Assembly: GCA_964560425.1 (NCBI GenBank)
Contig: CAZLLE010000088.1
Coordinates: 1 to 5,481 of the forward strand
Length of the DNA: 5,481 nucleotides
Direction: 5' to 3'
DNA from: CAZLLE01 sp964560425
GTDB lineage: Bacteria; Campylobacterota; Campylobacteria; Campylobacterales; QNZT01
Made by a program: the position numbers and the translations under genes. Every line of letters begins with the position of its first letter. Positions within the stretch are counted from its first letter, which is position 1. The notes under the pieces are model-generated. The model did not search any database, had not been told where the DNA came from, and saw only the letters and a program-made list of their open reading frames with translations. Shown here piece by piece: positions 1-5,481 of the stretch.

Positions 1-165
1 GAGCCTGCTAACCATGGTAAGTGGACAATGATCTCTGAGTGGACAACTGGAAGAATTGGTATCTATGAGTCTAAAACAGGTAAGTTTATCAAGTATATCG
101 AAAACTTGACAACACCTACATTTACATACTCTGTTGAGCACAGACAACATATTCCTGGTGCTTAA
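1..165 (+). CDS. nirS: Probable cytochrome cd1 nitrite reductase, C-terminal end (partial)
   Basis: Only the last 54 residues lie in the window, read in frame 1 and ending at TAA 163-165; the gene runs off the left edge. Cytochrome cd1 nitrite reductase reduces nitrite to nitric oxide in the periplasm, using a c haem and a d1 haem held in an eight-bladed propeller. The fragment resembles the last propeller blade of that family: a W-rich strand (residues 7-14), then IGIYESKTGKF, then an I-x-x-L-x-TPT segment (residues 33-40), comparable to the TPTGKFNV stretch near the NirS C-terminus. The following nirC, nirJ, nirF and nirE genes support this strongly. Codon choice leans to C-ending codons (4 of 6 Ile are ATC and both Asn are AAC), unlike the downstream genes, as expected for an abundant terminal enzyme. 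The related protein NirN, or another d1-type propeller, cannot be excluded from so short a piece. Confidence 0.72.
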   Translation, partial: EPANHGKWTMISEWTTGRIGIYESKTGKFIKYIENLTTPTFTYSVEHRQHIPGA

Positions 166-173
166 TTAGATCT

Positions 174-201
174 ATTACTCTCTCCTTTTGGAGGGGGTAA
201 T
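174..201 (+). terminator. Stem-loop just after nirS (possible attenuator or mRNA 3'-end stabiliser)
   Basis: A 12-bp stem pairs 174-185 (ATTACTCTCTCC) with 190-201 (GGAGGGGGTAAT) around a TTTT loop. All pairs form, two of them as G:U wobbles. It begins 8 nt after the nirS stop codon. The sequence after it (TTATTAAAATT) is only a poor T tract, so full intrinsic termination is uncertain. Partial termination, or protection of a nirS 3' end after processing, is more likely, which would let nirS outproduce the maturation genes. Its 3' arm contains GGAGG, which resembles a ribosome binding site, but no start codon follows at a usable distance. Confidence 0.5.
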
Positions 202-243
202 TTATTAAAATTATCTTTATTAAGATAGTTTCAATAAATTACC
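196..243 (+). promoter_or_regulatory. Long AT-rich hairpin in the leader of the pentahaem cytochrome gene
   Basis: Positions 196-217 pair with 222-243 around the loop TATT. That gives 21 pairs out of 22, with one A/C mismatch (207/232) and one G:U wobble (211/228). The outer arm is a perfect 11-bp inverted repeat, GGTAATTTATT and AATAAATTACC. The stem ends right next to the AAGG ribosome binding site (244-247) of the gene starting at 257. It shares 196-201 with the stem-loop at 174-201, so the two cannot form together in full. This arrangement suggests RNA processing, stability control or a switch over the downstream start. The pairing is seen directly; the regulatory role is inferred. Confidence 0.5.
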
Positions 244-256
244 AAGGTAATCTTTC

Positions 257-1369
257 ATGAAGTATTCCGTTTTTTTCTTACTCTTTGTTTTCTCTTATGT
301 TGAGGCAAAATATCTTGATAACCACTCTTGTAATGAGTGTCATGAAAAAATTTATGAAGAGTTTCAAACCTCTCAACACTCCAAAGGTTATTTTAATGAT
401 GAGTTACATCGTAAAATAGCAGACTCTGTAAGCACAAAAGAGTACTCATGTGCTACATGTCATATGCCTATGGCTGATAATCTTAAAGATCTATTATCTG
501 GGAAAGCTAGACCTGATAAAAATAATAAAACACATACTGATGCTGTAAGTTGTTATTTTTGCCATACAATAGCTTATGTAAGAAATTCTCATAAATTTAA
601 TATCAATACAAAGGCGAGACAAGCTGAAAATTATAAACCTACTCTTTATGGACGACTAGCAAATCCAGATGATAGTGATAAACACTCCTCTACCTCTAAT
701 CCAGTATATGCCAAAAAAGTTTGTAAAGGTTGTCATTCACATAAATTAAATGATAATAATGTAACAATTTTTAGAGCAATGGATAAAAGTCAAGAGAGTG
801 AAAGTTGTATAAAATGTCATATGCCAGAGCTTAGTGGTGGTGCGGAGAAGATGGATAAACGATCTCGTAATCAACATGCTAGTCATAAGTTTTTGGGTAT
901 TTATGACAAAGAGTTTAGAGCTACGGGGATAGATATTAATATTTCCAATACAATGAAAAGTATTGAAGTTAAATTAACTAACAAAATGGATCATCCATTG
1001 ATTGTTCAAGCTGCAAGAGTAAAATATCTTGAAGTTAAAGTTCTTAGAGATGGTAAAGTTATCTGGAAAAATTATAAAGATGACCCTTCAGAAGATCAAG
1101 AAGCATTTTTTGAGTATGAGTTTAAAGATAAAAGTGGAAAAAAAATAAATATTCCAGCTACTGCAACCGAGCATTTGCGTGTCAATAACCTTGATGCAAG
1201 AGATAGTAAAATATTTACTTATAATGATCTAGAGTTACAAAAAGGTGATATTATTCAAGCTTCTATGTATGTGCAATTTGCCAAAAAAGATTGTCAAAAA
1301 GTTATAGATTTAGATGATGAAAAGTTTAAAAAATCACATCTCATAAAAATGGTGAAAAGTAAAATCTGA
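257..1369 (+). CDS. Exported pentahaem cytochrome c (cytochrome c-552/4-like)
   Basis: This 370-residue protein begins with a Sec signal peptide (K2, hydrophobic residues 4-14, likely cleavage after VEA at 17), so it should act in the periplasm. It has five CxxCH haem c sites: C25-H29, C65-H69, C99-H103, C156-H160 and C184-H188. The N-terminal pattern CNECH, then EEFQTSQHS, is typical of the cytochrome c-552/c-554 type domain, where the later His (H41) can serve as a distal haem ligand. Two of the haem sites continue as CHMP. After the last haem comes an H-x-x-H segment (H207, H210). Residues about 220-345 carry no haem site and look beta-rich. One extra Cys (C346) lies outside the haem motifs. 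The start has AAGG at 244-247, 9 nt upstream. Its place between nirS and nirC suggests an electron-transfer partner of nitrite reduction, but the sequence alone does not fix the redox partner. An enzymatic role as a multihaem nitrogen-oxide reductase is less likely but open. Confidence 0.85.
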   Translation: MKYSVFFLLFVFSYVEAKYLDNHSCNECHEKIYEEFQTSQHSKGYFNDELHRKIADSVSTKEYSCATCHMPMADNLKDLLSGKARPDKNNKTHTDAVSCYFCHTIAYVRNSHKFNINTKARQAENYKPTLYGRLANPDDSDKHSSTSNPVYAKKVCKGCHSHKLNDNNVTIFRAMDKSQESESCIKCHMPELSGGAEKMDKRSRNQHASHKFLGIYDKEFRATGIDINISNTMKSIEVKLTNKMDHPLIVQAARVKYLEVKVLRDGKVIWKNYKDDPSEDQEAFFEYEFKDKSGKKINIPATATEHLRVNNLDARDSKIFTYNDLELQKGDIIQASMYVQFAKKDCQKVIDLDDEKFKKSHLIKMVKSKI

Positions 1370-1435
1370 CTCAAATCAAGATAGCTTACTGAAAAACATG
1401 TTAACATTAACTCTTGTTAAGGGAGGGAATTAACT

Positions 1436-1756
1436 ATGCAAAAATATCTATTATCTTTATTATTTGTTTCTGCCATACTTGAAGCGGGAAGTTCAAGTGG
1501 AAAGGGAGTTTTTGAGACATATTGTTGGGGTTGCCATCATCAGACTGCTGTAGCATTTGGACCACCGTTTGAAGAGATAGCTTCAAAAAGAAGTGAGCAA
1601 GAGATTAGTGCAATGATTACTGATCCAGTAGGTGTTTCAAAAATTTTTGGTTATAAAAGAAATGCTATGCCAAAAATTGAATTAAAGCCAGAAGAGCTAA
1701 AGTTGATTACACAATATATACTCTCCTTTAAGCCCGATAATAAAGGAAAAAAATAA
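1436..1756 (+). CDS. nirC: Small periplasmic monohaem cytochrome c, NirC-like
   Basis: This 106-residue protein has an N-terminal signal peptide (K3, hydrophobic residues 4-15, probable cleavage after LEA or nearby). It has one haem c site, CWGCH (C30, C33, H34), followed directly by a second His. M78 in the NAMPKIEL segment is the likely sixth iron ligand, and a C-terminal helix (residues about 84-97) completes a class I cytochrome c fold. Size and context match NirC, the small cytochrome c encoded in nir clusters, which is proposed to pass electrons to NirS or to help in haem d1 maturation. A general c55x electron carrier would look the same, so the symbol rests on position. A strong AAGGGAGGG ribosome binding site (1419-1427) precedes ATG. 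The 66-bp gap upstream also holds a weak 6-bp stem (1401-1406 with 1415-1420) touching that site. The stop overlaps the next start as TAATG. Confidence 0.8.
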   Translation: MQKYLLSLLFVSAILEAGSSSGKGVFETYCWGCHHQTAVAFGPPFEEIASKRSEQEISAMITDPVGVSKIFGYKRNAMPKIELKPEELKLITQYILSFKPDNKGKK

Positions 1757-2883
1757 TGTTTAGATTGTCAAATCTTTTGAGTTCTGTAGTAGAAGGTAAA
1801 AAAGCTAGAGTGCTAGATGGCTCTATTGCTATTTGGAATTTTACTAATCGTTGTAATCTTTCATGTATGCACTGTTATTCAAAAGCGGATTTAGATGCTG
1901 TTGATACACTTACTACTGAAAATATTATGGATACTTTGCCTAAGCTAAAAGCAAATGGTGTGAAGTTTATTATCTTTTCTGGTGGTGAACCACTTACTAG
2001 AAAAGATCTTTTTGATATAGCAAATAGATGTAAAGAGCTTGGTATCATTACTTACCTATCTACAAATGGACTCTATATTGGAAATAAAAATGCAAAAAAG
2101 ATTATTGATACTTTTAACTATGTAGGGATTAGTATTGATGGTAGCCAAAAGACTCATGATCACTTTCGTGGACTTGAAGGTTCTTTTAGAGAGTCCATGA
2201 AAGCTGTAAAATTGCTTAATAGTTTTGATGGAGCGAAAGTAGGTATTCGTTTTACTATTACTAAAGAGACTTATGATGATTTAAAGTTTATCTTTGAATT
2301 GGCAGAAAAAGAGAATATTCCAAAAATTTATATTTCACACCTTGTTTATAGTGGACGAGGTTTAGAAAATTTAGAGATGGATCTTACTAAAGAACAAAGA
2401 AGAGTGGCTGTAGAGTATATTTTGGATAAAGCATTTGAATATTATGAAAGTGGAAGAGATATAGAGATAGTTACAGGAAATATGGAACAGGATGCTATCT
2501 TATTTTTGGAAAGATTTGGCAAAAAATATCCTGATTTAAAAGATGAGATGCATAGTCGTCTTGTTGCATGGGGTGGAAATAGTGCGGGTCGAAAGCTTCT
2601 TAATATTGATAGTGAAGGAAATGTCAAACCTGATCCTTTCTTTCCATCTTATATTGGAAATATTCTAAATGAAGATTTTTCAGATATTTGGACATCTAAT
2701 CCAACACAACTATTACAGAAACTTCGTATTCATCCAAGAGATATTAGTGGCAAATGTAGAGAGTGCGATTATATGAATATATGTAATGGTGGCTCAAGAA
2801 GTAGGGCATATGCTATTTATGGTGATATGTGGGCGGAAGATCCTTCATGTTACTTAAGTGAAAAAGAAATTAAGGAAAATTAA
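1756..2883 (+). CDS. nirJ: Radical SAM haem d1 biosynthesis protein NirJ
   Basis: This 375-residue cytoplasmic enzyme has the radical SAM cluster motif CxxxCxxC (C33, C37, C40), the SAM-binding SGGEP (residues 75-79) and the NGLYI and SIDG strands of the partial TIM barrel (104-108, 126-129). A C-terminal SPASM-like region binds a second iron-sulfur cluster with C334, C337, C343 and C365. The spacing Cx2Cx5Cx21C is close to the Cx2Cx5Cx20C pattern described for NirJ. In the known pathway NirJ acts on 12,18-didecarboxysirohaem, removing the propionate chains on two rings on the way to the d1 oxo groups. Similar radical SAM proteins exist (AhbC and AhbD of the alternative haem route, PqqE-like maturases), but the adjacent nirF and nirE favour NirJ. 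ATG overlaps the nirC stop (TAATG), with AAAGGA at 1742-1747, so the two are probably translationally coupled. Confidence 0.9.
   Translation: MFRLSNLLSSVVEGKKARVLDGSIAIWNFTNRCNLSCMHCYSKADLDAVDTLTTENIMDTLPKLKANGVKFIIFSGGEPLTRKDLFDIANRCKELGIITYLSTNGLYIGNKNAKKIIDTFNYVGISIDGSQKTHDHFRGLEGSFRESMKAVKLLNSFDGAKVGIRFTITKETYDDLKFIFELAEKENIPKIYISHLVYSGRGLENLEMDLTKEQRRVAVEYILDKAFEYYESGRDIEIVTGNMEQDAILFLERFGKKYPDLKDEMHSRLVAWGGNSAGRKLLNIDSEGNVKPDPFFPSYIGNILNEDFSDIWTSNPTQLLQKLRIHPRDISGKCRECDYMNICNGGSRSRAYAIYGDMWAEDPSCYLSEKEIKEN
2872..2876 (+). promoter_or_regulatory. Ribosome binding site fixing the nirF start
   Basis: AAGGA lies 11 nt before ATG 2888, inside the last codons of nirJ. The longer in-frame reading from ATG 2858 would overlap nirJ by 26 bp and put a charged decapeptide (MKKKLRKINY) ahead of a signal peptide that is already complete. 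The site therefore supports the 2888 start. Confidence 0.6.
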
Positions 2884-2887
2884 CTAT

Positions 2888-3988
2888 ATGAAAACAATAC
2901 TATCTATTTTAATATTGACTGCAACACTTTTTGCAGGAACACCTAGTGCTTCAGAAAAACTTTTTGTAATAGAGCGAGAGAGTGAATCTATTGCTGTTAT
3001 TAACAAAGGTCTAACAAAATCTCACATGAAAAATATGCATAATATGAATCATGGAATTATTAAGTTTGATGGAGCTGATGGATATTTGATTAGCCGTGAT
3101 GGTTATGTTGTGAAATTTGATCCTATAAGTGAAAAAGTGTTAAATGAGTATAAAACTTCCAAAAGTGCTATTGGGTTTGTGATTGGTAAAAATTATGTAG
3201 CTGTTGCCAATTATGACGATAAATCTGTTGATATTTTGACAAGAGATCTTAAACCTATTGATAAAATCAAAACAGGTTCAAAAAATGTCGGAATTAAAAT
3301 CTATAAAGATATGTTGATTTTTGCTCAAATGGATAGTGATAAAGTTACTGTTTTGAAAGATGAAAATTATGGAAAAGCTACTCCAAAATTTAAAATATTC
3401 AAAGAGTTTAAAGTTGGTCAAATGCCTTTTGATGCAATGATTAAGGATAATACTTATATCGTTGGATTTTTTCTTACAAAAGCTTTTGGTGTGATTGATC
3501 TTGATAAAATGTCGTTTTCAGAGATTAAAATTACAGCAGATGGAAATAAACCAGTTCTTAAAGTACCACATTTTGGTTTTTGGTCTTTGAGTGATGATCG
3601 AACTTTTGTACCTGCTGTGGGTGATAATAAAGTGATGGTTTATGATAGAGATTTTAATTTTATTAAAAATATTGATATGCAGGGGTTGCCTGTTTTTACA
3701 GCACTTAGTCCTGATAAAAAATATTTAGCAGTTACTTTTTCTGGAAAAGATTTTCCTACAATTCAAATTGTTGATACAAAAACACTTAAAATTATTCACT
3801 CCTTTACATTTAATGGTAAAGTTCTTCATGTAAGATGGTCAAATATTGATGATTATCTATATGTATCTGTCAATGATGCCCATCAGGTAAATGTTATTAA
3901 TACGGATGAATGGTTTTTAGAGAGAGAAATTTTTCAACTCAAAAGCCCATCAGGTATTTTTATCTATGAGATGAAGGGTAATAAATAA
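2888..3988 (+). CDS. nirF: Haem d1 biosynthesis protein NirF (periplasmic beta-propeller)
   Basis: NirF is a periplasmic, d1-type beta-propeller protein needed for late haem d1 formation; its exact reaction is not settled. From ATG 2888 the protein has 366 residues, near the usual family length. It starts with a signal peptide (K2, hydrophobic 3-15, cleavage near FAG or PSA). No Cys follows the hydrophobic core, so it is not the lipoprotein form known from Pseudomonas. Family features include the NHG segment with H55 followed by a DG-x-x-YLISRDG-type strand (the likely counterpart of the essential His of Paracoccus NirF), HFGFWSLSDD, the GLPVF-x-x-LSPD segment, VLHVRWS and the C-terminal SPSGIF motif. 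Repeated strands ending in D-x-x-x-x-x-I fit propeller blades. A Met/His-rich stretch (residues 46-55) precedes H55. The gene starts 4 bp after the nirJ stop, and its own stop overlaps nirE as TAATG. Confidence 0.9.
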   Translation: MKTILSILILTATLFAGTPSASEKLFVIERESESIAVINKGLTKSHMKNMHNMNHGIIKFDGADGYLISRDGYVVKFDPISEKVLNEYKTSKSAIGFVIGKNYVAVANYDDKSVDILTRDLKPIDKIKTGSKNVGIKIYKDMLIFAQMDSDKVTVLKDENYGKATPKFKIFKEFKVGQMPFDAMIKDNTYIVGFFLTKAFGVIDLDKMSFSEIKITADGNKPVLKVPHFGFWSLSDDRTFVPAVGDNKVMVYDRDFNFIKNIDMQGLPVFTALSPDKKYLAVTFSGKDFPTIQIVDTKTLKIIHSFTFNGKVLHVRWSNIDDYLYVSVNDAHQVNVINTDEWFLEREIFQLKSPSGIFIYEMKGNK

Positions 3989-4722
3989 TGGGTAAAGTTT
4001 ATCTAACAGGTGCAGGACCAGGTGATATAGAACTTTTGACTCTAAAGGCACTTCGTGTTATCAAAGAGGCTGATGTTATTATTTATGATCGTCTGGCAAA
4101 TCCAGATATTTTAAAAGAGGCAAAAAATGGATGTGAATTTGTATATGTAGGAAAAGAGGACTCACATCACACTCTACCTCAAGAAGAGATTAATGAAGTA
4201 ATTTATCAAAATGCTTTGAAATACCAAAATGTTGTTAGATTAAAAGGTGGTGACCCTTTGGTTTTTGGAAGAGGGGGAGAAGAGGCAATATATCTCAAAG
4301 ATAGAGGAGTCTCTTTTGAGTTTATTCCGGGTATTACTTCAGCTATTGCTGTGCCTCAATATGCAGGTATTCCCGTAACTCACCGTGGTGTAACGGTCTC
4401 TTTTAGAGTAGTTACAGGACATGAAAGTCATAATAAAGACCACTCTCAAATACCTTGGGAAAATTATAAAACAGATGATACTATTGTTTTTTTGATGGGG
4501 CTTCATAGGCTTAAAAGAATTGCTTCTAAATTAATAGAGATTGGAAAACCAAAAGATTATCCGATTGCGGTAATAAGTAGAGGTACTACACCAGAAGAGA
4601 AGACAGTTGTAGGTACTTTAGATGATATTTATGAAAAAGCCAAAGATCTTCCAACACCTGCTCTTATTGTTGTAGGAAATGTTGTAAATCTTAAAGAGCA
4701 ATTAAATTGGTTTGAAAAGTAG
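3988..4722 (+). CDS. nirE: Uroporphyrinogen-III C-methyltransferase (SUMT) of haem d1 synthesis
   Basis: This 244-residue cytoplasmic enzyme uses two SAM molecules to methylate uroporphyrinogen III at C2 and C7, giving precorrin-2, the branch point to sirohaem, cobalamin and haem d1. The SUMT signatures are all visible: VYLTGAGPGD (residues 4-13), YDRL (33-36), RLKGGDP (84-90) with VFGRGGEE (92-99), PGITSA (114-119), AGIPVTHRG (126-134) and TGHE (143-146). The length matches the single-domain CobA/NirE form; there is no fused uroporphyrinogen synthase or CysG dehydrogenase domain. The symbol nirE is chosen from position in the nir operon. The same enzyme could also feed sirohaem or cobalamin synthesis, in which case cobA would be the usual name. 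ATG overlaps the nirF stop (TAATG) and AAGGG (3974-3978) lies 9 nt upstream, indicating translational coupling. Confidence 0.93.
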   Translation: MGKVYLTGAGPGDIELLTLKALRVIKEADVIIYDRLANPDILKEAKNGCEFVYVGKEDSHHTLPQEEINEVIYQNALKYQNVVRLKGGDPLVFGRGGEEAIYLKDRGVSFEFIPGITSAIAVPQYAGIPVTHRGVTVSFRVVTGHESHNKDHSQIPWENYKTDDTIVFLMGLHRLKRIASKLIEIGKPKDYPIAVISRGTTPEEKTVVGTLDDIYEKAKDLPTPALIVVGNVVNLKEQLNWFEK

Positions 4723-4733
4723 GAGAGGAGATC

Positions 4734-4922
4734 ATGATTGATATTGTTTTAACCCTTGTTTTTATGATGGTTTTTCTTATGTTCTCTATTTTTCCTGCAA
4801 TTAAGATTGTAAATTTTATTAAGAGTAGGAGAGAGTTAACACCTAAAAAAGAGAATTTTCTTACACTTATATTTACAATAGCTATTGCTTTTAGTGCTGC
4901 ACTTTTTATGAAATTTGCATAA
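4734..4922 (+). CDS. Small two-helix membrane protein of unknown function
   Basis: I do not recognise this 62-residue protein. It has two hydrophobic stretches, residues about 3-27 and 42-60, joined by a charged loop (KSRRELTPKKEN, about 30-41). By the positive-inside rule the loop should face the cytoplasm and both ends the periplasm. There are no Cys or His residues, so it is unlikely to bind haem or metal by the usual ligands. The ORF looks genuinely translated: two AGGAG copies (4721-4725 and 4726-4730) precede ATG, the first at the best distance (8 nt) and overlapping the nirE stop codon. It starts 11 bp after nirE, so it is probably on the same transcript. It may belong functionally with the TrkA-like gene that follows or with the nir genes; the sequence does not decide. 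Confidence 0.7.
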   Translation: MIDIVLTLVFMMVFLMFSIFPAIKIVNFIKSRRELTPKKENFLTLIFTIAIAFSAALFMKFA

Positions 4923-4948
4923 ATCTATCACTATTATTTTTTTGCTTT

Positions 4949-4953
4949 AAGGA
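4949..4953 (+). promoter_or_regulatory. Ribosome binding site favouring a TTG start for the TrkA-like gene
   Basis: AAGGA sits 7 nt before TTG 4961 but 16 nt before the first in-frame ATG (4970). The spacing, together with the need for a full first beta strand ahead of the glycine-rich loop, points to TTG as the start codon. Confidence 0.6.
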
Positions 4954-4960
4954 TTAATCT

Positions 4961-5481
4961 TTGGATATCATGATTGCAGGAGCAGGGGCTGTCGGTTACT
5001 CTCTTGCTTGGAGATTTTCATATAAGCATAATGTAATTGTGGTGGACAAAGATATCCAAAAACTAGATAGGATTGAAGAAAATCTTGATATCTTAACACT
5101 CTTGGGTAATATTGAAGATCCAAAAACTTATCAATCTCTCCATTTTAAAGAGATTGATCTTTTTATTGCTGTAACAAATTCTGATGAAGCAAACCTTTTA
5201 TCAACTCTGATTGTTGATGATGAAGTGAGTGTTGATAGAAAAATTATACGGCTTAAAAATGACTATTTTGCTAATAGTCAAATTCTTAAAAAATTAAAAA
5301 TTGATGATGTTGTATTTCCAGATGTTTTAACAGCACAAAAGGTAGAGGCACTTTTTAATTTTCCAAAAGCAAATAATGTAAAAAGTTTTATAGAGTGTGG
5401 TAGTAAACTTATCTCAATTAAAATCCAATATGATACTCAAATGAGATATAGAGTTTGTGATTTTATTGATGAAGATGTTGC
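4961..5481 (+). CDS. trkA: TrkA-like NAD-binding potassium transport regulator (5' part)
   Basis: TrkA is the cytoplasmic regulatory subunit of Trk/Ktr potassium channels and controls K+ uptake through nucleotide binding. The open frame runs for 173 codons and off the right edge. It begins with a Rossmann (TrkA-N/RCK) domain: beta strand DIMIAGAG, the loop GAGAVG (residues 7-12), then YSLAW, and an acidic residue ending strand 2 (D29 in VIVVDKD), the usual NAD ribose contact. A later LLGNIEDP stretch matches the GD-type segment of the family, and IDLFIAVTNSDEANLL is the typical fourth strand with its TxxDE-N signature. The start is TTG 4961, chosen because AAGGA is well spaced and the Rossmann strand is complete; ATG 4970 would cut it. 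It is separated from the small membrane protein gene by 38 bp. A functional link to denitrification is not evident, and the family also includes other RCK-domain proteins. Confidence 0.85.
   Translation, partial: MDIMIAGAGAVGYSLAWRFSYKHNVIVVDKDIQKLDRIEENLDILTLLGNIEDPKTYQSLHFKEIDLFIAVTNSDEANLLSTLIVDDEVSVDRKIIRLKNDYFANSQILKKLKIDDVVFPDVLTAQKVEALFNFPKANNVKSFIECGSKLISIKIQYDTQMRYRVCDFIDEDV

Noticed and set aside
188..226. Possible promoter (TTGGAG and TAAGAT as -35/-10 elements) before the pentahaem gene
   Set aside because: The region is AT-rich and fully involved in the hairpins; the matches are weak and could be chance.
238..251. Inverted repeat ATTACC-AA-GGTAAT around the ribosome binding site at 257
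   Set aside because: The 2-nt spacer is too short for a good RNA loop and it does not match FNR/NNR-type or CRP-type operators. It may simply reflect the larger hairpin arm.
1395..1420. AACATGTT palindrome and TTAACA/TGTTAA stem upstream of nirC as a regulator site
   Set aside because: The stem is short with an 8-nt loop and it matches no operator I can name; noted only within the nirC entry.
2442..2627. Open frame of 61 codons on the minus strand
   Set aside because: It lies wholly inside nirJ, opposite its well-conserved coding frame, and its protein shows no recognisable domain.
2858..2887. Upstream ATG extending NirF by 10 residues
   Set aside because: It would overlap nirJ and put a basic extension before a complete signal peptide; ATG 2888 has its own AAGGA.
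4905..4923. Possible terminator: 6-bp stem TTTATG/CATAAA followed by a T-rich stretch
   Set aside because: The stem has only one G:C pair and lies mostly within the coding sequence, and the T run starts well after it. Too weak to call.

Overview
The window is AT-rich, prefers A/T-ending codons and packs all its genes on the + strand. Its protein sequences look most like Campylobacterota (Epsilonproteobacteria) of the denitrifying, sulfur- or hydrogen-oxidising kind, such as Sulfurimonas or Sulfurovum relatives. That placement is an impression from sequence style and gene content, not from a search.

The main content is a respiratory nitrite reductase (cytochrome cd1) locus. It opens with the last 54 codons of what is probably nirS. 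A 91-bp gap follows that holds two overlapping, mutually exclusive stem-loops. Next come an exported five-haem cytochrome c (257-1369), a small exported monohaem cytochrome c resembling NirC (1436-1756), a NirJ-type radical SAM enzyme (1756-2883), the periplasmic haem d1 maturation protein NirF (start corrected to 2888, end 3988), and an SAM-dependent uroporphyrinogen-III methyltransferase acting as NirE/CobA (3988-4722). After these come a 62-residue two-helix membrane protein of unknown role (4734-4922) and the 5' part of a TrkA-like NAD-binding potassium transport regulator (4961 to the window edge), which probably starts at TTG.

The genes can be read as one pathway. NirE makes precorrin-2 from uroporphyrinogen III. 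Enzymes not in this window would turn it into sirohaem and then didecarboxysirohaem. NirJ removes the two remaining propionates and introduces oxygen-bearing groups. NirF acts on the macrocycle in the periplasm, and the cofactor is loaded into NirS. NirC and the pentahaem protein are candidate electron carriers or maturation partners. The sirohaem decarboxylase genes (nirD/L/G/H type), the sirohaem-forming dehydrogenase/chelatase and nirN are not seen here.

The genes from nirC to nirE are packed tightly, with two TAATG stop/start overlaps and one 4-bp gap, so they look like one translationally coupled operon. The most notable unexplained structures are the paired hairpins after nirS, the pentahaem cytochrome placed between nirS and nirC, a Met/His-rich stretch next to the presumed key histidine of NirF, and the small membrane protein. 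There is no mobile element, CRISPR array, tRNA or rRNA, and no gene-free stretch over 100 bp.
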